Made by a program: the position numbers and the translations under genes. Below, piece after piece: positions 8,901 through 17,904 of a DNA stretch of 64,000 nt (position 1 is its first letter; each line of letters opens with the position of its first letter). The notes below the pieces were generated by a model. It was not told where the DNA came from and ran no database searches. It saw nothing but the letters and a program-made list of their open reading frames with translations. This DNA comes from Nitrosospira multiformis (lineage in GTDB: Bacteria; Pseudomonadota; Gammaproteobacteria; Burkholderiales; Nitrosomonadaceae): positions 1-64,000 of the forward strand of contig NZ_QAOK01000007.1 in the NCBI RefSeq assembly GCF_003050865.1, written 5' to 3'.

Positions 8901-9680
8901 ATGGATAGCAAAGTTCGCGCAGTACTGTTTGATGTGGATGGCACCTTGGCTGACACGGAGCGTGATGGTCATCGCCCCGCTTTTAATGCCGCATTTGAAG
9001 AACTCGGTCTCGACTGGGAGTGGGATGTCGATCTTTACGGCAAGTTGCTGGCAATCACAGGTGGCAAGGAGCGCATCCTTCATTTCATGGAATATCATGT
9101 TCCCCGGGAGTTGAACAGAAGCGGGCTGGGTGACTGGATCGCGCGCCTGCATAAGATTAAAACCAGGCATTATGTCAGGATGCTGGAAAGCGGCGGCATC
9201 CCGTTGCGGCCGGGCGTGGCCCGCCTGATCCAGCATCTGCGTGACAGAAACATAAAAATCGCGATTGCAACTACCACCACCCCGGAAAATGTGACGGCGC
9301 TTTTAAAGTCCACCCTCGGGGAAGATTCTCCAGGATGGTTCGATGTTATTGGCGCAGGAGACATCGTTCCGGGAAAAAAACCGGCGCCCGACATCTATCA
9401 CTGGGTGCTGGACCAACTGGGGCTGCCGGCAGAGCAGTGCATTGCCGTCGAAGATTCGGAAAATGGGTTGAGAGCATCGCTCGCCGCGGGGCTTGATACA
9501 GTGGTTACAGTAAATGGATATACCCGCTTTCAGGATTTCACGGGCGCCAAGCTTGTTTTGTCCGACCTGGGTGAACCGGGACAGCCGTTCAGCGTGCTGG
9601 AAGGAGAGGCAGGAGAGGCAAAGGGCATAAACGGCAGCGGCTGGGTGGATGTGGACCTGATGTTGAAGCTTAAGGGGTGA
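8901..9680 (+). CDS. HAD-superfamily phosphatase, CbbY-like
   Basis: A 259-residue HAD hydrolase with nucleophile motif DVDGTLADTE (first Asp at residue 11), a helical cap, IAIATTTTPEN (motif II), KKPAPDIY (motif III Lys) and AVEDSENGLRAS (motif IV). The whole resembles CbbY, which dephosphorylates xylulose-1,5-bisphosphate, an inhibitor made by Rubisco. That would suit an autotroph. No cbb genes lie nearby, so the substrate is inference. Near the C-terminus, VLEGEAGEAKG is encoded by an imperfect GGAGAGGCA repeat and looks like an insertion. It lies 12 bases after the Sua5-type gene. Confidence 0.85.
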   Translation: MDSKVRAVLFDVDGTLADTERDGHRPAFNAAFEELGLDWEWDVDLYGKLLAITGGKERILHFMEYHVPRELNRSGLGDWIARLHKIKTRHYVRMLESGGIPLRPGVARLIQHLRDRNIKIAIATTTTPENVTALLKSTLGEDSPGWFDVIGAGDIVPGKKPAPDIYHWVLDQLGLPAEQCIAVEDSENGLRASLAAGLDTVVTVNGYTRFQDFTGAKLVLSDLGEPGQPFSVLEGEAGEAKGINGSGWVDVDLMLKLKG

Positions 9681-9839
9681 ACGCCTTGAGGAAGCGGTCG
9701 AAGAGAATTTCGAAGAGAATTATGTCCAATTCTGAGGACTCTCATCATCGGTTTGCATCATCCCAAATTGGAATTGTCATCTGGAAAAGGTAGTATAGTC
9801 GCCAGTGGCCTATCAGAGCGATCCTGACAAGAAGAACAA

Positions 9840-10289
9840 ATGCTGCAAACCCGCACAATCAACCATTCACGCCGCGTACTTCAATTTTTTGAAGGCATCG
9901 GTCTCGTCGTGATTGCGCTTGCCACCATATTTGCGGGGTATCAGGAAACCATGCTGATGATTCACAACGGCAGGGTGACCCTGGCGGATCTGCTGCTCAT
10001 GTTTCTCTACCTCGAAATCCTGACGATGGTCGGGCTTTATTTTGAATCAGGCAAGCTGCCAGTAAGATTTCCCCTCTATATCGCCTTGGTAGCATTGGCG
10101 CGCTACATAACCGTGGACGTTAAGGAGATGGACAGCATCCGCCTGTTGGGTGTTTCTGCCGCAATCGTGCTGATTGCGCTCGGGGTGCTCGTCATCCGTT
10201 ACGGACATGTACGTTACCCTTACGTGGAAGACCTGGAGGAACTGGCGGAGGCCGCTTCCAGGGAAAAAGAACAAAAAATTCGCGATTGA
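9840..10289 (+). CDS. PsiE-like membrane protein
   Basis: A 149-residue inner-membrane protein resembling PsiE (phosphate-starvation-inducible E). Four hydrophobic segments are visible, at about 19-38, 47-66, 77-90 and 104-124. The family stretch [36 protein letters not shown] spans the second and third. The C-terminal tail is charged and cytosolic. The function of PsiE is not established. It ends one base before purE, so it is likely on the same transcript, an unusual partner for purine genes. Confidence 0.8.
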   Translation: MLQTRTINHSRRVLQFFEGIGLVVIALATIFAGYQETMLMIHNGRVTLADLLLMFLYLEILTMVGLYFESGKLPVRFPLYIALVALARYITVDVKEMDSIRLLGVSAAIVLIALGVLVIRYGHVRYPYVEDLEELAEAASREKEQKIRD

Positions 10290-10290
10290 T

Positions 10291-10794
10291 ATGGAAGACC
10301 AGGTCAACAGGCCCCTGGTAGGCGTCATCATGGGCAGCAATAGTGACTGGGAGGTCATGAAGCATGCTGCGGAGATGTTGAAGAAATTCCATGTGCCTTA
10401 TGAAGCGGAAGTGGTTTCCGCCCATCGCACCCCTGAGCGCATGTTCGAATATGCGGAAACTGCCGGCAAGCGGGGACTGAAATGCATTATTGCCGGTGCA
10501 GGCGGCGCGGCGCATCTTCCGGGAATGGTCGCCGCCAAAACGCTCCTGCCCGTGCTGGGGGTGCCGGTTACTTCCCGCCAGCTTCAAGGGCTGGATTCGC
10601 TTTTGTCCATAGTACAAATGCCGAGGGGAGTACCGGTTGCCACCTTCGCCATAGGCGAGGCGGGCGCGGCTAACGCGGGGTTGTTTGCCGTTGCGCTGCT
10701 GGCGGTGGAAGATGGAAACCTGGCGCAACAGCTTGCCGAGTTCCGGGAAACCCAGGCGGCAGCGGTGGCTTCCATGACCTTGCCATCGTCATGA
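10291..10794 (+). CDS. purE: N5-carboxyaminoimidazole ribonucleotide mutase
   Basis: PurE class I (167 residues) converts N5-CAIR to CAIR in purine synthesis. Visible signatures are [13 protein letters not shown] at the N-terminus, SAHRTPERM (active-site His), [14 protein letters not shown] and [20 protein letters not shown]. The frame is open upstream to 10174, but homology starts at [12 protein letters not shown], so I take the ATG at 10291. It overlaps purK by four bases (ATGA), the usual coupling of the two subunits of AIR carboxylation. Confidence 0.96.
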   Translation: MEDQVNRPLVGVIMGSNSDWEVMKHAAEMLKKFHVPYEAEVVSAHRTPERMFEYAETAGKRGLKCIIAGAGGAAHLPGMVAAKTLLPVLGVPVTSRQLQGLDSLLSIVQMPRGVPVATFAIGEAGAANAGLFAVALLAVEDGNLAQQLAEFRETQAAAVASMTLPSS

Positions 10795-12011
10795 GTACCC
10801 GGCCTGGAGCGATGCTGGGATTGCTGGGCGGTGGCCAGCTCGGCAGGATGTTCACGATGGCGGCCCAAAGCCTGGGTTACAGCGTGACCGTTCTTGATCC
10901 CGAGGAGCGGAGCCCGGCGGGCAGCATCGCTGAACGGCACCTGCGCGCCGATTACCTCGATAGCGAGGCATTGAATGAGCTCGCCTCCACCTGCGCCGGC
11001 GTCACCACCGAATTCGAAAACGTACCTGCCGAGGCACTCAGAATACTGGCTGAACGCTGCATCGTCAGCCCGGCTGCCAGGAGTGTCGCCATCGCGCAGA
11101 ATCGCATTCTGGAGAAGAATTTTCTCGCTGCCAGCGGCTTTGGGGTCGCGCCTTATGCGGTGATCCAGAATCCACAAAATTCACAGCATGCAGCCCCTTC
11201 GGGATCAGTGTTCTCCCAAGGGCAGCCGGAATTTTTTCCTGGCCTCTTCCCCGGAATTCTCAAGGTAAGCCGGTTCGGATATGACGGCAAAGGTCAGGTG
11301 CGGGTAAGTAATGCATCAGAGCTTGACAGCGCATTTGCAGGTTTGAACCGGGAATCCTGCGTCCTGGAAAAGCTGCTGCCCCTGGAGCGCGAGGTGTCCG
11401 TCATCGTATCCAGGGGATTTGATGATGAAGTGGTTACTTTTCCCGTATCCGAGAACCAGCACTGCAACGGCATCCTCGATATCAGCATCGTTCCTGCCAG
11501 AGTATCGCCCGAAATCGCCCGAAACGCCTGTGATATTGCAGTTCGCATTGCCGGGAAGCTGGATTATCGCGGCGTACTGTGCGTCGAGTTTTTTGTGCTC
11601 GCGGATGGGCGGCTGCTGGTGAATGAGGTCGCTCCTCGTCCTCATAATAGCGGGCATTACTCGATCAATGCCTGCGTTACCTCTCAATTCGAGCAGCAGG
11701 TACGCATACTTTGCGGAATGCCCCTTGGCAGTACTTCCATGCATGGAGCGGCGGTCATGGTGAACCTGCTGGGCGATCTCTGGCAGAAGGGAGAGCCGGA
11801 GTGGGAACAGGTGCTGCGGCATCCCGACGTCAAATTGCATTTATACGGCAAGCGCGACGCCAGACCCGGACGGAAAATGGGACACTACACGGTGTTGGCA
11901 GAAACGACCGACGCCGCGCTGCGGCTTGCGCTGGAAATCAAGCAATCGCTGCAACTATCTCACAGCACTCTTGAAACACATGAGCATCCCTCCAACGAAA
12001 GCCGGAACTGA
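10791..12011 (+). CDS. purK: N5-carboxyaminoimidazole ribonucleotide synthase
   Basis: PurK (406 residues) makes N5-CAIR from AIR, bicarbonate and ATP, feeding PurE. It is an ATP-grasp enzyme. [14 protein letters not shown] at the N-terminus, [20 protein letters not shown] at about residue 163, EREVSVIV and [14 protein letters not shown] are all present. The segment at about 125-150 is Gln/Ser-rich and unlike typical PurK but keeps the frame. The 3' end overlaps the chosen purC start by 32 bases. Confidence 0.96.
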   Translation: MSTRPGAMLGLLGGGQLGRMFTMAAQSLGYSVTVLDPEERSPAGSIAERHLRADYLDSEALNELASTCAGVTTEFENVPAEALRILAERCIVSPAARSVAIAQNRILEKNFLAASGFGVAPYAVIQNPQNSQHAAPSGSVFSQGQPEFFPGLFPGILKVSRFGYDGKGQVRVSNASELDSAFAGLNRESCVLEKLLPLEREVSVIVSRGFDDEVVTFPVSENQHCNGILDISIVPARVSPEIARNACDIAVRIAGKLDYRGVLCVEFFVLADGRLLVNEVAPRPHNSGHYSINACVTSQFEQQVRILCGMPLGSTSMHGAAVMVNLLGDLWQKGEPEWEQVLRHPDVKLHLYGKRDARPGRKMGHYTVLAETTDAALRLALEIKQSLQLSHSTLETHEHPSNESRN

Positions 12012-12903
12012 CCAGCCCGCGCTGTTTGAAACGAGCATACGGAGCCTGCCGCTTCTGCATCGGGGAAAGGTACGGGATATCTATGGCGTGGATGAAGACA
12101 AGCTTCTGATCGTCCAGACAGACCGGCTTTCCGCATTCGACGTGATCCTGCCTACTCCCGTGCCCGGCAAGGGTAGGCTGCTGACCGCCTTGTCCAGTTT
12201 CTGGTTTGAAAAACTGAGGCATATCGTTCCCAACCATCTCACCCACATCGCACCCGAAGCGGTGGTAACGGAAGATGAACGCGAGCAGGTGACCGAGCGG
12301 GCGTTTGTAGTAAAGCGGCTCAAGCCCCTTCCGATCGAGGCGATCGTGCGTGGTTACGTCGTTGGCTCTGGCTGGAAGGATTACAAAAAAACCGGCATGA
12401 TCTGCGGTATTCCGCTCCCTGCCGGGCTGGAGGAAGCCGGCAGGATACCGGGCGGAGCCATTTTTACCCCCTCGACCAAAGCTGCGCAGGGTGCGCATGA
12501 TGAAAATATCCCGTTTGCGGAGGCGGAAAAGCTGCTGAATGAAGGGGGCGAGGGGCTGGCTGCCCAGGTGCGTGATATAGCGCTGGCCTTGTATACTCAG
12601 GCGGCGGATTATGCGATCACAAAAGGCATTATTATCGCCGACACAAAGTTCGAATTCGGTCAGGATCAGGCCGGCAGGCTCTATCTCATCGATGAAGCGC
12701 TTACGCCCGATTCATCGCGCTTCTGGCCTGCTGACCAGTATGCGCCGGGGAAAAACCCGCCGAGCTATGACAAACAATTCGTGCGTGACTGGCTTGAGAC
12801 GCAGAACTGGAACAAGAAAGCGCCCGCTCCAGCCTTGCCCCCCGAGGTGCTCGCCAAAACAGCTGAAAAATACCGGGAAGCCCTGCATCGCCTGGTGGGC
12901 TAA
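11980..12903 (+). CDS. purC: SAICAR synthase
   Basis: Phosphoribosylaminoimidazole-succinocarboxamide synthase (307 residues, the longer form) joins aspartate to CAIR with [16 protein letters not shown] near residue 20 is the ATP-binding start; [24 protein letters not shown] and [14 protein letters not shown] are family blocks. The frame opens at 11926, but the sequence before MSIPPTKAG at 11980 has no homologous look, so I place the start there, inside the end of purK. Together with purE and purK it completes consecutive steps of the pathway. Confidence 0.95.
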   Translation: MSIPPTKAGTDQPALFETSIRSLPLLHRGKVRDIYGVDEDKLLIVQTDRLSAFDVILPTPVPGKGRLLTALSSFWFEKLRHIVPNHLTHIAPEAVVTEDEREQVTERAFVVKRLKPLPIEAIVRGYVVGSGWKDYKKTGMICGIPLPAGLEEAGRIPGGAIFTPSTKAAQGAHDENIPFAEAEKLLNEGGEGLAAQVRDIALALYTQAADYAITKGIIIADTKFEFGQDQAGRLYLIDEALTPDSSRFWPADQYAPGKNPPSYDKQFVRDWLETQNWNKKAPAPALPPEVLAKTAEKYREALHRLVG

Positions 12904-12907
12904 ACAC

Positions 12908-13705
12908 CTAGAAAAGCCGGATCAGCATCCTCGTTCCCAGCAGATAAAGCAGCACCACAAAAATTTTCCTGAGCGTAGCCGTTTGCATGCCATGCGTCGT
13001 TTTTGCACCAATAGGTGCGGTCAGCATGCTGCCCAGGACGATCCACCCCAGTGCCGGCAGGTAAACGTATCCCAGGCTGTATTCCGGCAGCGGTTCGGGC
13101 TGCGCCATGCCATTGATCATGTAGCCGATAGCCCCAGCCACAGCGATGGGAAAACCTACCGCGGCAGCGGTACCGATGGCATGTTGCAACCTCACGTTGC
13201 ATAGAGAGAGAAACGGGATCGTCAACAGACCTCCTCCGATTGCAACAAAGCTTGAAATCGCGCCGATGACGCTCCCCGCGGCAAGCATGCCGAGCCTTCC
13301 CGGAAGCGTGCGGCTGGGTTTGGGGCGGATGTTGAGGAGCATCTGTGTCGCCGCGTAATAAATGAAGACGACAAAAACGATGCTGAGAAAGCCGCTGGAT
13401 AGCATGCTCACCACCGTTGCGCCTCCAAGCGTCCCCAGGATGATTCCCGGCGTAATGAATTTCACGACTTGCCAGTTCACTGCACCGTGAACATGATGAG
13501 TGCGCAGGCTGGCGGCGGAGGAGAAAATGATGGCCGCCATGGTGGTGCCAAGGGCGAGGTGAAGGATACGGTCCGGAGGGAAGCCCTGGGCAGTAAAAAT
13601 AAAGGTAAGCACGGGGACGATGACCAGTCCGCCCCCTATGCCCAGCAGGCCGGCAAAGAAGCCGACCACGGTGCCCAATACCAGGTATGCCAGCCACCAC
13701 TCCAC
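12908..13705 (-). CDS. TauE/SafE-family membrane permease
   Basis: A 265-residue polytopic membrane protein of the TauE/SafE (sulfite exporter, DUF81) family. It has about eight hydrophobic segments and the two internal-repeat signatures FFAGLLGIGGGLVIVPVLTF (residues 15-34) and SSFVAIGGGLLTIPFL (about 152-167). Members export organic or sulfur anions; the substrate here is unknown. It converges on purC with a four-base gap and no clear terminator between. A second long minus frame covering the same DNA (12900-13700) is a shadow. Confidence 0.88.
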   Translation of the reverse strand: MEWWLAYLVLGTVVGFFAGLLGIGGGLVIVPVLTFIFTAQGFPPDRILHLALGTTMAAIIFSSAASLRTHHVHGAVNWQVVKFITPGIILGTLGGATVVSMLSSGFLSIVFVVFIYYAATQMLLNIRPKPSRTLPGRLGMLAAGSVIGAISSFVAIGGGLLTIPFLSLCNVRLQHAIGTAAAVGFPIAVAGAIGYMINGMAQPEPLPEYSLGYVYLPALGWIVLGSMLTAPIGAKTTHGMQTATLRKIFVVLLYLLGTRMLIRLF

Positions 13706-13786
13706 GTCAAGCCATACTGCCGCAGATACCGGGATTCGAAATTGTACAACGGCTGCTCAACCTGGAAATCTTCCGGGAGTCTGTCA

Positions 13787-14251
13787 TTACAGAATTCCCA
13801 TGATGAAGTCCCACTCTGCCGGATCGATCGGCGTAATAGACAGCCGGTTGCCTTTTTGCAGGATACGCATGTTCCCAAGCTCGGAGTAACTGCGTAACTC
13901 CTTGATGCCGACCAGGCGGGTTTTCCTGACCAGGCGCACATCCACATTGAACCAGCGCGGATTTTCCGGCGTGGCTTTCGGATCGAAATATTTGTTCTCC
14001 CGGTCGAACTGGGTGGCGTCCGGGTAGGCCAGCTTGCTCACCTCCGCAATCCCGGCGATTCCCGGCTCCTCACAGGTAGAATGGTAGAAAAAAACCCCGT
14101 CGCCGACGCGCATCTGGTCACGCATGAAATTTCGCGCCTGATAATTGCGCACCCCATACCACGCCACCGTCTGATCGGGCATCGAGGCGAGGTCGTCAAT
14201 ACTTACGTCGGAAGGTTCCGATTTCATCAGCCAGTAACGCATTTCCATCAT
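13787..14251 (-). CDS. EVE-domain protein (thymocyte nuclear protein 1-like)
   Basis: A 154-residue EVE-domain protein of the PUA-like fold. It shows YWLMKSEPSDVSIDDL at the start, WYGVRNYQARNFMRD, the aromatic pocket FFYHSTCEEPGIAGIAEV, and WFNVDVRLV. EVE proteins are thought to recognise modified bases in DNA or RNA; no partner restriction gene is adjacent. Three starts are possible (14251, 14248, 14242). The homology begins at MRYWLMK, so the true start may be 14242. No good ribosome site separates them. Confidence 0.9.
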   Translation of the reverse strand: MMEMRYWLMKSEPSDVSIDDLASMPDQTVAWYGVRNYQARNFMRDQMRVGDGVFFYHSTCEEPGIAGIAEVSKLAYPDATQFDRENKYFDPKATPENPRWFNVDVRLVRKTRLVGIKELRSYSELGNMRILQKGNRLSITPIDPAEWDFIMGIL

Positions 14252-14267
14252 TAACTATACTTATTGA

Positions 14268-14365
14268 AGTCAGCGAGCAAACAGTACAAACGTCATACCG
14301 GCGGAAGCCGGTATCCAGTGATGTTCGAAGCGCGCCATTATTGGTTTGAGCTGGATTCCGGTTTG
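14268..14365. repeat. Dispersed intergenic repeat, copy 1 (REP/MITE-like)
   Basis: About 95 bases starting AGTCAGCGAGCAAACAGTAC match 29028-29120 at roughly four bases in five. The core holds a perfect hairpin, TACCGGC-GGAA-GCCGGTA (14296-14313). It shares the run CGCCATTATTGG with copy 2. Both copies sit in spacer DNA. Such GTCAT-CCGG-GAA-CCGG elements are common in proteobacterial spacers; here the longer flanks are shared too. Confidence 0.8.
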
Positions 14366-14543
14366 CTGGATTCGAGTCAGGCCCGAAATGACGAAATTCA
14401 TAGTGTTGTCTGGCCGGATCAATAGGTCGGAATTCAGTACTTGTGAAGTTGAACGGGCTTTTCAGCAAGATTCCCCTGGGCAAAATTTTCTGGGTGGGGG
14501 ACTCTCACATAAACAATCAATGTTACAGCAAGACGGAGGAGCA

Positions 14544-16127
14544 ATGATAAACAATAAGTTAATGAATCGTCTTCTGAAACTCCTGTGGCGGATAGGCGAA
14601 AGCTGGCCGTGGCTGGCCAGGAAATTAAACGAATTCGCAATCAATCGGGTAGTAAATGTTTGCCGCCACCGGCCACATCCCTGGAGCACCGTTCACCCCT
14701 ATACCTCCTGGACCGCGCTTACAGATCAGCACTGGAGCGCGCGCCATTTGCCGGCGAAGAAGCATCCGGCACAGCTTCCGTCTCCCAGCGAACTGCTCGG
14801 GCTTTTCAGGCAACAGGACGGAAAGCAGCGATTGTCCGACAAATCGACCCTGCTCTTTCCCGCGGTTGCCCAATATCTGACCGACGGTTTTATCCGCACG
14901 CGCATGCCTAAGGCAGGAGAATCCGAGACAGTTCGACTGCAAAATACATCCAATCATCAGCTCGACATGTGTCCGCTATACGGAAGGCTGGCAGAGCAGA
15001 CGGCCGCCCTTCGTGTCAAAAGCGAAGCGAAAGGCGAACGGGGCCGATTGAAGTCCCAGTTTATCGGCGGAGAGGAGTTTTCGCCTTTCCTTTTCGATAA
15101 CGGAATACTGAAGCAGGAATTTGCCATTCTCGATGAGCCCCTCGGATTGGAGGAAGCATTGGATAGGGTGCCCGAACGCCGGGAAGAGTTGCGCGCGCAT
15201 ATTTTTGCCTTTGGAGGGGATCGAACAAATGCCGTTCCTCAGGTGGCCATGTTGAATACCTTGTTTCTGCGGGAACATAACCGGCTTGCAGGCGAAATAG
15301 AGCGCGCCCATCCCCAGTGGGATGATGAGCGCGTTTTTCAGACTGCCAGGAATAACGTCATCGTGATCTTCATCAAGATCATCGTGGAGGAGTACATTAG
15401 CCATATCTCTCCCCTGGTGCCATACCGGGCGGACCCTTCGGTGGCCTGGGATGCCCCCTGGAACAAACCGAACTGGATCACGACCGAATTCAGTTTGCTG
15501 TATCGCTGGCATTCACTCATTCCAGATGCCATCACCTGGAACGGACACTCGTATCTCCTGGGAGAAACTTCCATGAATAACAAGCTGCTGGTGGATGGAG
15601 GGTTGCGACGCGCCTTTGCCGACATGAGCAGCCAGCCTGCCGGTCGTCTCGGCCCTTTCAACACGGCTGAGTTCTTATGGGAAATCGAAACCCGGGCAAT
15701 AAAGCAGGGTCGTCTGGCAGAACTGGCCCCCTACACCGATTATCGTCATTATGTTTCCTTGGAGCGTCCTCAGGATTTCGCGGATATCTCCACGGATCCA
15801 AGAGTTGTCGATTTTCTGAGAAAGACGTACCGGCGCGTAGAGGACATCGATTTTTACGTCGGCCTGTTTGCCGAGGATCTGGTGGAAGATTCACCCCTGC
15901 CATCACTCATGCTCCGAATGGTGGCGGTGGACGCTTTCTCCCAGGCTTTGACCAATCCCTTGCTGTCACAGTACGTTTATAACGAAGAAACCTTTTCCGC
16001 TCCGGGTTGGGCCGCAATCCAGGGCACGGGAACATTTCGGGATATTCTGGACAGGAACAGGCCTTCCGATCAGCGCGGGGATTTATACGTCGGCTTGACC
16101 TTGTCTGGCTGGACGCCTTCTTCCTGA
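14544..16127 (+). CDS. Cyclooxygenase-like haem peroxidase
   Basis: A 527-residue member of the animal haem peroxidase / prostaglandin synthase superfamily. The strongest block is LLYRWHSLIPD (residues 318-328), which lines up with the Tyr-His-Trp-His of cyclooxygenases: Tyr320 at the catalytic Tyr position and His323 at the proximal haem ligand. Other family blocks are VAMLNTLFLREHNRLA, YGRLAEQTAALR and ETFSAPGW near the end. In the distal block, VAQYLTDGF (108-116) lines up with the AQHFTHQF of the animal enzymes, giving Asp114 where the distal His would be. No signal peptide or EGF domain is seen. The start follows a GGAGGA; the open frame to 14346 is not used. Fatty-acid oxygenation is inference. 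Confidence 0.85.
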   Translation: MINNKLMNRLLKLLWRIGESWPWLARKLNEFAINRVVNVCRHRPHPWSTVHPYTSWTALTDQHWSARHLPAKKHPAQLPSPSELLGLFRQQDGKQRLSDKSTLLFPAVAQYLTDGFIRTRMPKAGESETVRLQNTSNHQLDMCPLYGRLAEQTAALRVKSEAKGERGRLKSQFIGGEEFSPFLFDNGILKQEFAILDEPLGLEEALDRVPERREELRAHIFAFGGDRTNAVPQVAMLNTLFLREHNRLAGEIERAHPQWDDERVFQTARNNVIVIFIKIIVEEYISHISPLVPYRADPSVAWDAPWNKPNWITTEFSLLYRWHSLIPDAITWNGHSYLLGETSMNNKLLVDGGLRRAFADMSSQPAGRLGPFNTAEFLWEIETRAIKQGRLAELAPYTDYRHYVSLERPQDFADISTDPRVVDFLRKTYRRVEDIDFYVGLFAEDLVEDSPLPSLMLRMVAVDAFSQALTNPLLSQYVYNEETFSAPGWAAIQGTGTFRDILDRNRPSDQRGDLYVGLTLSGWTPSS

Positions 16128-16175
16128 AAACAGGTTCCCTCTCGAACGCGAAGTTTATGCACCATACCGCTTTAT

Positions 16176-17510
16176 TCAGGGACTGGTGGTCGAGATGAGA
16201 ATAAGCTGCTTGATAAATTCGATAATGCGGCCGTCATCGATGTGGGTATGATCCGTAATCAGGTTTTTATCGACTCCAATAACGAGGTAGGGATTGCGTG
16301 GAGCCGATATGTTGCTCCTTTCCAGTGTAAGGCTCGCAATAGGGATCTTGCCGCCAGGTTTGTCGTCTTCCCATGCGGACTTTGCTGCCAGGCCGGAACT
16401 GACACTCTCACTACTGCTCGATTGGCCCGCAACTCCCTTTGGCAGATCGTGGGACGGATAGAGCCTGTGAGTCTCATACGGTTGGAAGAGGCCAACCGCG
16501 GTTACATTTGCCTCGCCCTCGTCGATGATTTCTTCCTGCCGGGTTACGGCATTTGTTCGCCTGATATCGCGATCCTTCTCAAAAAAGGTAGACAGATGGC
16601 GGCCAATGGGAAACGAATTACCAAGGGCCTTATCGGCCTCGGATGTCAGTATGGCCATGACAGGCAATTGGGACTTGAAGTAAGTGCCACGCTCTGTGGA
16701 CATATCACTGAGCGATGCAAATTGTAAGGCTTCGAAGGCGGGGTTTATGAGCACAACCAGATTCCCAAACCCTTCCACGTCGCTCTGCACGCCCACTGGC
16801 CCCATTGTGCGAACGAACCGGTTTTCGAGTATTTGAACCAGTGAGGCATGTACGATGGCGCCGCCGAAGCTGTGCCCGACAATCACCAGGCGAGTGTTGC
16901 TGTTACCCTCCGAGACATTTTCCTTAACGCGCTTGAGTAGTTCGAGGCGGCTCAATACCTCGGTAACGCCACCCCGGCTGACTTTCTGTGCGGTATTTTT
17001 CCGGTCCCAGAAAGTCAGATCCTCAACCAGAGGCATGGTAATGGACTCACCGCGCCAAGCTAAATAAATACCGGCCACCTGTCGTGCCGGTCGCCCCGTT
17101 TTCTGGCTGATAAGAAGTTCGTTCTCACTCAACCCGGCAAGAACGTTACGAAAAGTCTGGATATTCTTGTCGGCATGCTCCGCATTATGCTTCCAGCCAT
17201 GAACGAATACTGTTATCAACAAATCTTTGCTGGCGGCTTCAGCCGAAAGCTTATCGATAACCGACCACATTTGCTTGCGATCCCAAAGCTGGCCCTGGTC
17301 ATCGAACTCAATAAAATTTAAGAGATATCGAGCTCCATCTGCTGTGGGAAATTCCAGGATCGCGTGGTTTTTGCAGTCCTGAGACAATTCCGGCGTCGGG
17401 TTAACGCATAAATCATACTCCGTCCGATACTGTACAAACGGCGCACACCCGCCAAGTACCATCAGGAGAATCAGAACAGTGACATGCAATTCGACGGTGT
17501 GGAATTTCAT
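16176..17510 (-). CDS. Lipoprotein with alpha/beta-hydrolase fold
   Basis: A 444-residue protein with a lipoprotein signal (hydrophobic core, then LGGC with Cys22). ITVFVHGWKHNA looks like the oxyanion-hole strand, and LVIVGHSFGGAIVHASL holds the nucleophile elbow GHSFG. A C-terminal DHTHIDD may supply the acid and His. This points to an exported esterase or lipase-like enzyme, probably at the outer or inner membrane face; the substrate is unknown. A Ser-rich linker lies near residues 375-390. It converges on the peroxidase gene, with 48 bases between stops. Confidence 0.78.
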   Translation of the reverse strand: MKFHTVELHVTVLILLMVLGGCAPFVQYRTEYDLCVNPTPELSQDCKNHAILEFPTADGARYLLNFIEFDDQGQLWDRKQMWSVIDKLSAEAASKDLLITVFVHGWKHNAEHADKNIQTFRNVLAGLSENELLISQKTGRPARQVAGIYLAWRGESITMPLVEDLTFWDRKNTAQKVSRGGVTEVLSRLELLKRVKENVSEGNSNTRLVIVGHSFGGAIVHASLVQILENRFVRTMGPVGVQSDVEGFGNLVVLINPAFEALQFASLSDMSTERGTYFKSQLPVMAILTSEADKALGNSFPIGRHLSTFFEKDRDIRRTNAVTRQEEIIDEGEANVTAVGLFQPYETHRLYPSHDLPKGVAGQSSSSESVSSGLAAKSAWEDDKPGGKIPIASLTLERSNISAPRNPYLVIGVDKNLITDHTHIDDGRIIEFIKQLILISTTSP

Positions 17511-17904
17511 GGTATTTATTACTCCGAAGAGATGTTCTGGTCAACACTATATCAGGGGAACGGTCATGTGTTCCTGAAACGCGTTTCGTATCGGGTGGAA
17601 ATCCGAATATTCCACCTTAAAGACGGGAGGCGCATTCATAATGAAGGTTAGTAGTGTTAGTAGTATATGTCTATGTTGATTTGGTAAAGTGTATTTTCGG
17701 ATTTGTTCCTGCAGATCAGGTGTCCGTGTGAACAAGCTCGCTTCTCAGCACCCATCAGGGACACTGGGTAAACTGGAGTAAGTGACCGGGCTCATGCCAC
17801 CGGTTTGTTGAACTTCTGATGGCAAGGGGGGCGGAAAATGGCATTAACAAACGTATTCCAACTACCACCCGTTATAGAGCTTACAGTCCAAATGGGGTGT
17901 TGTC
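17511..17904. other. Intergenic stretch with no recognised gene
   Basis: This spacer lies between the divergent lipoprotein-hydrolase and CapA-like genes and so should hold both promoters. I see only short GTTAGTAGT direct repeats near 17647-17667. No hairpin, RNA or coding frame with a ribosome site is convincing. Confidence 0.5.

Noticed and set aside
12900-13700. Long minus-strand frame parallel to the TauE/SafE gene
   Set aside because: Out of frame with the clear membrane-protein homologue, rich in Arg/His/Pro, no family resemblance.
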